Below, in pieces: positions 49,412 to 57,384 of a stretch of DNA of 64,000 bases (position 1 is the first letter of the stretch; each line of letters begins with the position of its first letter). Origin of the DNA: a virus. Where the stretch lies: IMG/VR virus record IMGVR_UViG_3300017786_000003, positions 1-64,000 of that record. One strand, given 5' to 3'. Position numbers and translations under genes: made by a program. Under the pieces are notes generated by a model. The model was not told the origin of the DNA and ran no database searches. It worked only from the letters and a program-made list of their open reading frames with translations.

Positions 49412-52400
49412 CTATTGATACATAGTACATGTTATTTCATAAGTTTGAGCTCCCTTAAATCCTACTACTGCACTTGTTCCATTAGTACCTATTACTTCAC
49501 CTTGGAAACCAGTTGTAGTATGATTTCTTGTTACAAATGAAAGAATAGAGGCATTACCCATACTTTTTACTATAGTACATTGAACTAAATAGTTTGCACT
49601 AGGTCTTGTTTGATTAAAAGTTATTGTAAACAATCCGGTTCCTGAATTATATGCTACTTGGTTATTTCCTGGATAAGTTGAATCACCTTGATTAACTATA
49701 CCACTAACACCAAATGAAAAATAATCACTTGGTCCTGGATCAGAAACAACTAAGTTTTTAACCTCAGTATACTTAACTTTATTGGCATCATCTACATCTT
49801 GGTATATTATTAAATCAGAACCATCAGGAATTGATCCAGATGCATTTTGTGCTGATTGGATAACAGAACTTGTACCTACATATTCTACAGCTATATCATC
49901 TGCATTAGCTTTTAAACCTGCCCCAGCTCCAACATTAAGTGTTAATGTTCCAGTAGTACCACTACCTGCTTCAGAACAACCTGTTCCTGCAGTAAGGCTT
50001 GTTACTAATGGTAATGCACTAATAGCAACTCTTTTAACAGTATTAGAATCGTCAGCATCATTAAATATTATCTCATCTGCTATGTCTGCTGAACCGGCTC
50101 CTGGTACTTTTACTAGGTTATCAGCTCCTACAAATTTAACACCTATAGTAGGGTTAACAGTACTAGATCCAGATTCTATTTCTAATGCTTCACCTGCTGT
50201 AATAGATGTAACTGTACCCGCTGGAGGTGCTGATCCTGCAGTAATTGAAGTAATATGTCCGGTTGAATTAACTGTTATGGATGCAGGATGAGCTGATGTA
50301 CCTGCTGAAATAGAGTCAGTGTGATTAACTGTAACAGTATTAGTTGTAAGTGGACCTGGACCAGTTGATGCCTCAGTAATTACTGTTGTTAAACCTGTTC
50401 CACCGGCAATATCAAAATTCTCATCAGTATTTACTACTTGAGCTGGATTTGTATCCGCTTGTAATGTAAATCCATTGTAGAACCCTGGCATTAAATAAAT
50501 CTGTTGTTTCTTAAGTGTATTACCATCAGAGGTATCACTAAACATGTAATAGTCAAGAGTAGCTGGATTTGACTCCGTAGCTCTTGCCATAATTAAGTTG
50601 TCTGATCCGGCTATATCAACACCAATTGTAATAGTATCTGTGGTTGAAGTGTTTACTGTTAGACCACCAAACGTTGAAGCTTGATTTGCAGCAGCAACTG
50701 TAAGAGTACCACCTAAATTAATAGTTTGCGGATTAGATCCATCACTTACAATAAAGTTACCAGCAGCAAAGAAGTTAGAAAGAGTATTCTTTTTTATAGT
50801 ATCACTATCACTTGCATCACTGAACCAAATAGAATCCGCATCTGTTGGAGTTTCAGTAGATGCAGCTAGTATAGCATTATCTGTACCAACATAGTCTATA
50901 TTGACAATTGGACTACTTGCTGTACCTGTAACAGTTATACCAGTTCCTGCATTAACAGTTGTACTACCACCGCCTCCACCAGCTGGGACTTGCCATGTAC
51001 CATCAGCTCTTAAGAATGTGGTTGATTGTGCTGAGCCTGATGAGTCAGGAACATATCCTACTACATTACCACCACCAAACTTATTTAAGCTAAGGTTAAG
51101 GGTGCTTCCAGAAATGCTTCCTGCAAAAGGAGTTGTATTTCCTGTAGTTAATGATAAGTTTAATGTTGTTAAGTTATTAAACGGTAAAGCAGATACTAAT
51201 GATTTCTTTACAGTATTACTATCATCTATATCAGAGAAAAGAATAAAGTCACCAGTAGCTGGTGTGCCTGCAGTTTGTACTTCTATAAAGTTATCTGTAC
51301 CGGCTATATCTAAAGCTATTTGTGCAACATTAGGTGTACCACCTGCTACACTAAAGTCTAAACCAGCTTGTCCCACAAAGTTTATAGTTTCTCCACCAGT
51401 TATTTGCTGTACTACACCACCATCTCCTTGAATACCAAAACTATCTGATCTAAGAATATCTTGAATAACTGCACGCTTTACTGTATTTCCAGCATTAACA
51501 TCATTAAATACTAAAGTATCTGTAGCAATATCTATTACTCCAGCACCTGCTGATAATATAAAGTTATCAGCACCAACATAATCTACAGCTACTGTAGCTG
51601 TTGGTCCTGTTCCATTTGTTACTGTAATACCATCTCCCTCATCTATTTGAGATATTGTACCACTTCCTGCATTAATCCATGCTGTTCCTGAACCAGTAGA
51701 ACTTAATATTTGTCCGTTAGTTCCAACAGCATTAGTTCCATCATAAAGTCCAGACCTTAGTCTTACATTACCATTAACATCTAATTTTTGTGTTGGTACA
51801 GTATTTATACCTACACCACCTTGTCTTAATATCATTGCAGTAGCAGCAACACCGTCAGTAGTTTGTATAAACTCTAGTTGAGATCCTCCTGCACCACTGC
51901 CATCCCAACCAACTTGTCTAATTTCATTTTTTATACCTGCTTGACCAACTGCATCAAAAAGCATAATTTGTGCAGTTATATCACTTACATCATTATTATT
52001 AGAATCAATTTTTATGATTGATGGTCTATCTCCAGGGTGTTTTATAGATAATGAAGTATTTGCTGTAGATTGACTTGGAACCCCTATAGCTAAACAATCA
52101 TCTGAGTTATGCCAAAATAAGTTTGCGTCACTAGATAATGTATCAGCAGCTGACCAGAATGCAACTCTTGTTGCTACACCGGTCCCTGTTACAAAACTAA
52201 GGCTTGATGCCAAGTCTCCAAGTTTAATACTTTTATTACTATCAGCTGATTCATCATATATCATTAACTTATCAGCTATAACTGCATTTGTTGAAAGGTC
52301 AGCTAAATTAAGTATGGTAGTACCAATCTCTATAGCACTACCTGTAGAAATTACATTTGATCCAAGTAAATTACCAGTAGAACTAGACCCTATAGATTTA

Positions 52401-53068
52401 TAACCTACACTTGTACCATCTGATATAATTAATTGACCAGCTGTTCCTGGTGGTAAAGGCTGTTGTATATTACTAGCGTTACCAACCCAGATGTTACCAA
52501 ATGGAAGAGTTACTACCGGGTCATCATCTGACCAAACAACTCTACCATCAGCTAAAGATCTTAATACTCTGTTAGCAGCACCTGCTGCATTACCAGCAGA
52601 ATCATGAACTTTGTTAAACAGTGTTGTAGCATTTGTTGTGTCTCCTGACGTACCTAATTCAACTCTTAATTTTAATACACTATTTTTATCAACCTCCAGA
52701 TTATCATCAACATTTAAATTTCCATTAACTATTATTGAATCAGCAACAGCATTTTGAATCATGATACTATCTTTGATAGCAGGATTTTGTACTAAACATG
52801 TTCCTACAGCTGTACTGCTATACATAGGTACTCTATGTTCTGTTGCAACACCGTCTTGTAAGACAACATTAGTTAGTATATCACATTTAATATCTCCGTA
52901 TTTAACTGCAAAAGGCTCCATTCTTGGAGCGTAAGTACCACCGTGGTTATTTAAAGTACTGGTTTGGTATAAACGTCCAATCTCTAAATAGTCTTTTTGA
53001 CTATCTAGTTTAAGCTGTTTTTTATTTCTCTTTAATAGGCCTAATACCTCTTGTATGAAAACACTCAT
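49412..53068 (-). CDS. large repetitive tail fibre / adhesin with shared N-terminal module
   Basis: 1218 residues. Residues 1-40 (FIQEVLGLLKRNKKQLK, then DYLEIGRL) are a variant of the module shared with three other proteins. The body holds at least six copies of a roughly 40-residue repeat (V.Y.GtDN.I, then aD.i.FsD, then NTvKK), related to repeats in 748-3117, plus segments such as LDVNGNVRLRSGLYDGTNAV. The tip (last 120 residues) is beta-rich with no known family. It is probably a long virion fibre with an exchangeable tip. The large size and repeats make recombination likely. Confidence 0.8.
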   Translation of the reverse strand: MSVFIQEVLGLLKRNKKQLKLDSQKDYLEIGRLYQTSTLNNHGGTYAPRMEPFAVKYGDIKCDILTNVVLQDGVATEHRVPMYSSTAVGTCLVQNPAIKDSIMIQNAVADSIIVNGNLNVDDNLEVDKNSVLKLRVELGTSGDTTNATTLFNKVHDSAGNAAGAANRVLRSLADGRVVWSDDDPVVTLPFGNIWVGNASNIQQPLPPGTAGQLIISDGTSVGYKSIGSSSTGNLLGSNVISTGSAIEIGTTILNLADLSTNAVIADKLMIYDESADSNKSIKLGDLASSLSFVTGTGVATRVAFWSAADTLSSDANLFWHNSDDCLAIGVPSQSTANTSLSIKHPGDRPSIIKIDSNNNDVSDITAQIMLFDAVGQAGIKNEIRQVGWDGSGAGGSQLEFIQTTDGVAATAMILRQGGVGINTVPTQKLDVNGNVRLRSGLYDGTNAVGTNGQILSSTGSGTAWINAGSGTISQIDEGDGITVTNGTGPTATVAVDYVGADNFILSAGAGVIDIATDTLVFNDVNAGNTVKRAVIQDILRSDSFGIQGDGGVVQQITGGETINFVGQAGLDFSVAGGTPNVAQIALDIAGTDNFIEVQTAGTPATGDFILFSDIDDSNTVKKSLVSALPFNNLTTLNLSLTTGNTTPFAGSISGSTLNLSLNKFGGGNVVGYVPDSSGSAQSTTFLRADGTWQVPAGGGGGSTTVNAGTGITVTGTASSPIVNIDYVGTDNAILAASTETPTDADSIWFSDASDSDTIKKNTLSNFFAAGNFIVSDGSNPQTINLGGTLTVAAANQASTFGGLTVNTSTTDTITIGVDIAGSDNLIMARATESNPATLDYYMFSDTSDGNTLKKQQIYLMPGFYNGFTLQADTNPAQVVNTDENFDIAGGTGLTTVITEASTGPGPLTTNTVTVNHTDSISAGTSAHPASITVNSTGHITSITAGSAPPAGTVTSITAGEALEIESGSSTVNPTIGVKFVGADNLVKVPGAGSADIADEIIFNDADDSNTVKRVAISALPLVTSLTAGTGCSEAGSGTTGTLTLNVGAGAGLKANADDIAVEYVGTSSVIQSAQNASGSIPDGSDLIIYQDVDDANKVKYTEVKNLVVSDPGPSDYFSFGVSGIVNQGDSTYPGNNQVAYNSGTGLFTITFNQTRPSANYLVQCTIVKSMGNASILSFVTRNHTTTGFQGEVIGTNGTSAVVGFKGAQTYEITCTMYQ

Positions 53069-53079
53069 GATTTATTTTT

Positions 53080-53424
53080 TTATAAGTACAGTGCAGCTAA
53101 TTTAATGTTAGCTTGTGCTGAACAAGTTATTTTTATGTTACCATCAACATCATTAAAAGCATCAACTTCAAATGGTCCTAAGAAGCCAATTTCTCCTGCA
53201 GCTAAATTTAAAACTGCATTTTCTTTCTTTAATGTACCTAGTAAGGGATCTATAACTGTAGTAACTACCGGAACTACGGTAGCAGTAATAGCTCCACCAC
53301 TTGTATTCTGCACCCAGAAAAATTCTTTTGATGTATTCTTAAGTTTATCACCACCTGCAGCTGGAGTAACCGTGGTAGGTTCTAAACCAGCTTGTGTTAT
53401 TTGTTGTGCTGTTATTTGTGCCAT
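53080..53424 (-). CDS. capsid-decoration-like protein
   Basis: 114 residues, beta-rich, no Cys except one near the C-terminus. It has a helical start (AQITAQQITQAG) and strands such as FFWVQNTSGGAITATVVPVV and EIGFLGPFEVDAFNDVDG. This small immunoglobulin-like make-up is common in head or fibre decoration proteins. It lies 11 bases upstream of the large fibre gene. The assignment is from composition. Confidence 0.55.
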   Translation of the reverse strand: MAQITAQQITQAGLEPTTVTPAAGGDKLKNTSKEFFWVQNTSGGAITATVVPVVTTVIDPLLGTLKKENAVLNLAAGEIGFLGPFEVDAFNDVDGNIKITCSAQANIKLAALYL

Positions 53425-53434
53425 GATTTAATTT

Positions 53435-53656
53435 TTAACTATTTCTATATCCATTTTTAAAAGCTGCTGACTGAACTGGTTCTGATGCTCTTGTGGACTT
53501 CATATCACACACAATACCGGCTTTAGCCAATCTTTGTCTTTTAGCAACTTTTTTTGCATTTCTCTTTTGTTGGGACTTCTGATATTGAGAAGTAGGGTTA
53601 AAGTACCCATTAGGTACATTACCATCTCCCAGCGGGAATGATATCTTCTTTGCCAT
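53435..53656 (-). CDS. small basic protein
   Basis: 73 residues, Lys/Arg/Gln-rich with an RNAKKVAKRQRLAKAG helix. One of a cluster of tiny cationic proteins in this late block. Nucleic-acid binding likely; no family recognised. Confidence 0.5.
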   Translation of the reverse strand: MAKKISFPLGDGNVPNGYFNPTSQYQKSQQKRNAKKVAKRQRLAKAGIVCDMKSTRASEPVQSAAFKNGYRNS

Positions 53657-53661
53657 AATTT

Positions 53662-53745
53662 CTATTTATTAAGTAGATGTGATCCATCACAGATTCCATC
53701 AGGATTCTGAGTATTACCACATACACATTGAGTTCTATTTTTCAT
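53662..53745 (-). CDS. 27-residue CDGSH-type iron-sulfur peptide
   Basis: ATG 53745-53743, stop TAG 53664-53662. The peptide MKNRTQCVCGNTQNPDGICD continues with GSHLLNK. C-x-C, T, P and CDGSH appear in order, close to the CDGSH iron-sulfur motif (C-x-C-x2-S/T-x3-P-x-C-D-G-S-H), with one residue more between T and the last Cys. CDGSH proteins bind a labile 2Fe-2S cluster with three Cys and one His. This copy is almost only the motif. Its ATG follows one base after the preceding stop, implying coupled translation. Confidence 0.65.
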   Translation of the reverse strand: MKNRTQCVCGNTQNPDGICDGSHLLNK

Positions 53746-53746
53746 A

Positions 53747-54022
53747 TTATTTTTTCATTTTACCTAAAGTTAATGCTAACCTTGCACGTTGTGCAGTCTT
53801 ACCACTACCTTTAGCTTTTTGTCTCAACCAAGACTTCTTAATAGTTCCATCAGCTTTCATTGCTCCTGCTCTTTTAGCAGTTGCTTTTAAGGCTCCTGGC
53901 TTTTTAATTGCCCCCTTGATCCAGTTCTTACCAGATTTTTTTGCACCACCTTTTTTATAAGACACTACACTCTTAGGCATAGTTCCTTTTTTCTTAGCTG
54001 GCTTAATTTTTTTTGCTGGCAT
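53747..54022 (-). CDS. small histone-H1-like basic protein
   Basis: 91 residues, about one third Lys, with repeated KK, AKK and GAxKK and very few acidic residues. It resembles histone-H1 or AlgP-type tails. Likely packs or neutralises DNA in the virion or at assembly. It is closely coupled to its neighbours (6 bases upstream, 1 base downstream). Confidence 0.6.
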   Translation of the reverse strand: MPAKKIKPAKKKGTMPKSVVSYKKGGAKKSGKNWIKGAIKKPGALKATAKRAGAMKADGTIKKSWLRQKAKGSGKTAQRARLALTLGKMKK

Positions 54023-54027
54023 AATTA

Positions 54028-54441
54028 CTATTTTTTACTTCTTCTTCCTTGAGCACTTGATCTGTTACCAGAATAAGCTCTTTTACCTGCAGCTCTTTTA
54101 GCTCCTTTACTTTCATTTCTTCTAGACTTCATAGATTGTTTTTTCTTACCTCTTCTCATTCCTAGAGATTCATCTAATCTAGAATTGTATCCTTGCTTTT
54201 TCTTCTTTTTAACTGCTCCTCCTTTTTTATAAACATCCATTACATCTCCTCCTTCTTGCATTCCCATGAGACCTCCCATATCTGCAAATTTTCTTTGTTT
54301 ATTCATTCTTTCTGGAGAGACAAATGGGTCTCCATCTCCGGTAGTCATACCCATTCTTGCGTACATTTTTTGACCACCCTTTTGTTTTTTCATAAGTTTA
54401 TCTAACTTTTTACTTGCTTTATAACCTGATTGTGCTGGCAT
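54028..54441 (-). CDS. basic disordered protein with RLDESLGMRRGKK motif
   Basis: 137 residues, Lys/Arg/Gly/Met-rich. The C-terminal half contains YNSRLDESLGMRRGKKKQSM and then a Ser/Arg/Gly tail. This motif recurs in small phage proteins of unknown function. Met and Gly richness suggests disorder. It follows the holin gene by 12 bases. Confidence 0.6.
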   Translation of the reverse strand: MPAQSGYKASKKLDKLMKKQKGGQKMYARMGMTTGDGDPFVSPERMNKQRKFADMGGLMGMQEGGDVMDVYKKGGAVKKKKKQGYNSRLDESLGMRRGKKKQSMKSRRNESKGAKRAAGKRAYSGNRSSAQGRRSKK

Positions 54442-54453
54442 GATTTCTATTTT

Positions 54454-54921
54454 TTATTTGTTATTACTAATTGACTTAAATTTTTCTGCCCCTCTGCTTC
54501 CAAAGTAGGCTACATAAACGGTAATGAGAAGTGACTTGAGTAAATCTACCCAGCCAGCATCAATACCAAACTCTATGTCAAAACCATCTAACAAAATAAA
54601 TATAACTAATGAAACAGTTAAAAATATTAATGTTAAAGGTCTTGTGTTCTTACTTAGATATGAATCAGATTGCATATCCGCCTGCCATCTTTTGCTGACT
54701 TCTTGCATCTCAACCATATCCATCTCTAAAAGCTTTAATGCTTTTTCTTTATCTTCTGGTGGTAACACAGCAGGGTCTTCCTTCTCTATAAGAGATTTAA
54801 CCATGCCAAGTACACCTGCATCTGGAAGTAAGTCTCCAGCTACGCCTAACAGACTAGGAACTTTCTCAACAAGAAATTTTCCCACTCTGGTGTCTTTGAA
54901 TTTTTTCTTTCCTTTGCTCAT
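54454..54921 (-). CDS. holin (3-segment type)
   Basis: 155 residues. An amphipathic first part (GKFLVEKVPSLLGVAGDLLP) is followed by a charged linker and two membrane spans: LTLIFLTVSLVIFILLDGFD (about 97-116) and DLLKSLLITVYVAYFGSRGA (about 127-147). The order and the position of the last spans match the Holin_3TMs family. It would open the inner membrane for the amidase endolysin (19537-20460). A second membrane protein next to it may be an antiholin or co-holin. Confidence 0.75.
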   Translation of the reverse strand: MSKGKKKFKDTRVGKFLVEKVPSLLGVAGDLLPDAGVLGMVKSLIEKEDPAVLPPEDKEKALKLLEMDMVEMQEVSKRWQADMQSDSYLSKNTRPLTLIFLTVSLVIFILLDGFDIEFGIDAGWVDLLKSLLITVYVAYFGSRGAEKFKSISNNK

Positions 54922-54923
54922 AA

Positions 54924-55331
54924 TTATTTTTTCTTACTTGCAGTTACTTTACTTTCACCTTTAGTTACTGTAACATCTGTGTCAGTAACATCTACCTGCA
55001 TTGGATCATCTTCTTTATCAGACAACTCTTTAATCAAGCTCTTAATTATTTCTAACTCAGGCTTCTCTTCTTTTTCTTTTGCTCCAACTATATGTTGTAA
55101 TATACCTATCAATGCCATTGCTGCTGTAGATACCAAACCAATAACTGCTGTTAGTGCTCCACCTTCTAAAGCTGTAGAACTTACTACACCTATTACTACT
55201 AATACTGTGATATAATTTATAGCATGTTTACCTAAATGTTTAGATGCTATTTCTTTAGCTGTACTTTGAGCTACAATTTTATCAATCTCAATCTTTGCTA
55301 ATACTTCTTCTTTTAATTTTTCTCTACTCAT
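54924..55331 (-). CDS. membrane protein, possible second holin or antiholin
   Basis: 135 residues. Two spans (about 37-60: AINYITVLVVIGVVSSTALE, and about 62-85: ALTAVIGLVSTAAMALIGIL) are flanked by charged helices. It lies 2 bases before the holin. Holin pairs in this arrangement are common. The assignment is positional. Confidence 0.6.
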   Translation of the reverse strand: MSREKLKEEVLAKIEIDKIVAQSTAKEIASKHLGKHAINYITVLVVIGVVSSTALEGGALTAVIGLVSTAAMALIGILQHIVGAKEKEEKPELEIIKSLIKELSDKEDDPMQVDVTDTDVTVTKGESKVTASKKK

Positions 55332-55334
55332 AAC

Positions 55335-56177
55335 TTAAGGATATATTCTTATTTCTACTCCTGTTCTTATTAATTCACTGTCACCAAGACTACCATTTTC
55401 CTGGGTGCTTAACTGAAAGCTTGCAGTAGTAGCACCAAATATATTAATCACTACTGTTTGATTTTTTAAATTACCTTGTACAGGTGCAAAAAATACTTTA
55501 TCCATATCAGCTAGAGCTGTGTCCCAAGTACCTCTATACACTCCTGTAGTTATACGTGTCCAAGTAATATTATTACCTGTTGTATTTTCTAATACTGTTG
55601 CAGCTGGTGCACCGGTTCCAGATTGATTTAACAAAGCAGTGTAGCTTGTATACGGCCTTCCACCTGTGGAATTTATTGTTATTTCATTTGCACTTTGTGA
55701 CACAGTAACATTTGTACCTTGCACAATACTTCTAAAATTAAGGGTCTCCCCTACTTTATCTTTAAAAATTTGTGATCCACCACCTACATTTGCTGCAGTA
55801 TTTGGTTCACCACTTGTTGTTATCTCTACATAATCATCATCTGATGAATTAGCAAGAGTAAGGTTGCTGCTCAGAGACTTTAGTGATCTAAAATAAACAG
55901 TACATGTTTCTTCAACATCATCAGATTCTGTCTTCTGATATACTTGACCTGTGCCAGCAGCTGGATTAGCTGGAGAATTTGCGTGTGCACAATGTTCTGC
56001 AGCAACCTTAAAATCTCTCACCTTTATCACCTTTACACTTTTGTATGGTATAGGAGATGCTACACCTGTCATATCAGGCTTTTCATTCACCCCTAAAATC
56101 AATACATCGTCTAACTCAGCCTTCTTAGCAAAAACAGATCTTCTTATTAAACTTAATACATCAGTTAAAATGTTCAT
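55335..56177 (-). CDS. fibre/virion protein with shared N-terminal module
   Basis: 280 residues. The start MNILTDVLSLIRRSVFAKKA, with a following DDVLILG, is the shared module. The middle (about 110-155) is beta-rich with FRSIVQGTNVTVSQSANEIT. The C-terminal part begins GRPYTSYTALLNQSGTGAPA and ends TGVEIRIYP, a domain type seen at the end of flavobacterial phage fibres. It probably caps or attaches at the same virion site as the other module-bearing proteins. It overlaps the upstream gene by 4 bases. Confidence 0.65.
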   Translation of the reverse strand: MNILTDVLSLIRRSVFAKKAELDDVLILGVNEKPDMTGVASPIPYKSVKVIKVRDFKVAAEHCAHANSPANPAAGTGQVYQKTESDDVEETCTVYFRSLKSLSSNLTLANSSDDDYVEITTSGEPNTAANVGGGSQIFKDKVGETLNFRSIVQGTNVTVSQSANEITINSTGGRPYTSYTALLNQSGTGAPAATVLENTTGNNITWTRITTGVYRGTWDTALADMDKVFFAPVQGNLKNQTVVINIFGATTASFQLSTQENGSLGDSELIRTGVEIRIYP

Positions 56178-56479
56178 TTTTTCTTCTTCTTATTCTTTTT
56201 CTTATAAGAAGATGTCCATCCCCCTATCTTGTATGGTTGTTTTGATTCAGTACCATCTGCTCTTTTTGCATTCCTTAAAGCATTGCCTCCCTTTTGCATC
56301 TTATTTATTAAAGAGTTAAGAGATACATCTGCTAGGTCTAGTTCACCACCAAGCATTTTACCAGATACGTCCATTGATCCTTCTTTAAGCATATCATCTA
56401 TTGCGGCTGCTTGAGCCCCATGCATTTTAGATGCTTTCTTTAATGCACCAGATATTTCTTTTAACTTCTTCTTTGCCAT
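56174..56479 (-). CDS. small basic protein
   Basis: 101 residues. The Lys-rich N-terminus (AKKKLKEISGALKKASKMHG) is followed by a helical middle and a long Lys/Asn tail (KKKNKKKKK). It follows the 33-residue gene by 5 bases and overlaps the next by 4. Likely nucleic acid-binding. Confidence 0.5.
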   Translation of the reverse strand: MAKKKLKEISGALKKASKMHGAQAAAIDDMLKEGSMDVSGKMLGGELDLADVSLNSLINKMQKGGNALRNAKRADGTESKQPYKIGGWTSSYKKKNKKKKK

Positions 56480-56484
56480 GTCTT

Positions 56485-56586
56485 TTACTTTTTACAATCC
56501 TTTTTTTTACATACCCCTTCTTTACACCAGCCTAAGCAAACGTATCCAAAGGTTATCCATTTTATAAATACACAAATATTTCTCAT
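56485..56586 (-). CDS. 33-residue Cys-rich peptide
   Basis: ATG 56586 overlaps the stop of the upstream small gene (ATGA). The sequence MRNICVFIKWITFGYVCLGW is followed by CKEGVCKKKDCKK. Five Cys suggest metal binding or disulfides, with a membrane-leaning start. The tight overlaps support expression. Confidence 0.5.
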   Translation of the reverse strand: MRNICVFIKWITFGYVCLGWCKEGVCKKKDCKK

Positions 56587-56717
56587 TTTCCTTGTCCTCT
56601 ATAGAGTTTTTTATAATTTTTACTTGACATCACACTTGAGTGTTTTGTCTTTGCATGAATCCCAGGTCTTTTTCTTCTTCTAGGTTTCTCATAAGTTGAA
56701 GGGAGAATCCGTGCCAT
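56583..56717 (-). CDS. 44-residue basic peptide with RRKRPGIHAK motif
   Basis: ATG at 56717, sharing one base with the stop of the upstream gene; stop TGA 56585-56583. MARILPSTYEKPRRRKRPGI continues HAKTKHSSVMSSKNYKKLYR and GQGK. This pattern recurs in small phage proteins. It overlaps the 33-residue gene by 4 bases. Strongly basic, probably nucleic acid-binding. Confidence 0.6.
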   Translation of the reverse strand: MARILPSTYEKPRRRKRPGIHAKTKHSSVMSSKNYKKLYRGQGK

Positions 56718-56965
56718 TACTTCTTAGGCTTTCTTCCTTTACGCTTCTTTCCTGTTATTGCACCTGGTACGTCTCCAAGCTGATTACCTACTTCTTTTAT
56801 TGCTCTAGCAACATCCGCTAGTTCAGCTTTAGTTAGTTGGTAATGTTCTAAACTTTTTTTCATAGCTGCAACAACTTTTTCATCTACTTCTGTCTTAGAC
56901 CATAATTTTACCCAGTAATCTTGTGGGCTATAAGTCCATAATACATTTATAATTTTCTTAAACAT
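56717..56965 (-). CDS. small protein heading the late minus-strand block
   Basis: 82 residues. An N-terminal aromatic part (MFKKIINVLWTYSPQDYWVK) is followed by a charged helix and a GKKRKGRKPKK tail. First gene of the run, 142 bases from the divergent plus-strand gene. Possibly virion-associated. Confidence 0.55.
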   Translation of the reverse strand: MFKKIINVLWTYSPQDYWVKLWSKTEVDEKVVAAMKKSLEHYQLTKAELADVARAIKEVGNQLGDVPGAITGKKRKGRKPKK

Positions 56966-57043
56966 AATAAATTGTTTTACTCTTTATATAAATAATATAC
57001 AAATTTTGTCTCACTTTAGCAACAGAATCCGTTATATATGTGC

Positions 57044-57051
57044 TATCTTTG
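57044..57051 (+). promoter_or_regulatory. candidate Bacteroidota -7 box
   Basis: TATCTTTG (57044-57051) matches TAnnTTTG, 57 bases upstream of the ATG at 57108 in the 142-base divergent gap. The upstream TTG box is poor. No similar site was found on the other strand. Confidence 0.4.
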
Positions 57052-57107
57052 TTAGCCTTGTATCTATAATATACAAAAATAAATTCACTAAAATAAATTA
57101 AATCAAC

Positions 57108-57296
57108 ATGGAAGAAACCGCAAATAAATCTAATTCATATACATTTAGTATAGATTTACTCCCTAAAGAAACTTTACTTGGAATACATACTGTAGATTGT
57201 CAAGTAGACTTAAATGAAGATGGAGTTTTACATGATATGAAAGGAATACAATTTGGTTTTATATTTTTAACCATAAACTGTATGAAAATATATTAA
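57108..57296 (+). CDS. hypothetical protein upstream of ribonucleotide reductase
   Basis: 62 residues, no membrane segment or Cys pair. TFSIDLLPKETLLGIHTVDC and then VDLNEDGVLHDMKG. It lies before the reductase genes and is separated from them by a terminator, so it is probably expressed more strongly than the reductase. No family recognised. Confidence 0.5.
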   Translation: MEETANKSNSYTFSIDLLPKETLLGIHTVDCQVDLNEDGVLHDMKGIQFGFIFLTINCMKIY

Positions 57297-57322
57297 TTTT
57301 TCATACATTATAATTACTTGAC

Positions 57323-57353
57323 AGCTGCACTGCTCACTAGCAGGAGTGCAGCT
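57323..57353 (+). terminator. hairpin terminator
   Basis: AGCTGCACT (57323-57331) pairs perfectly with AGTGCAGCT (57345-57353), with a short GCT/AGC inner pairing. ATTTTATCT follows. It lies between the small gene and the reductase. Confidence 0.8.
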
Positions 57354-57384
57354 ATTTTATCTATAACAAATAAACATCCTTAAT

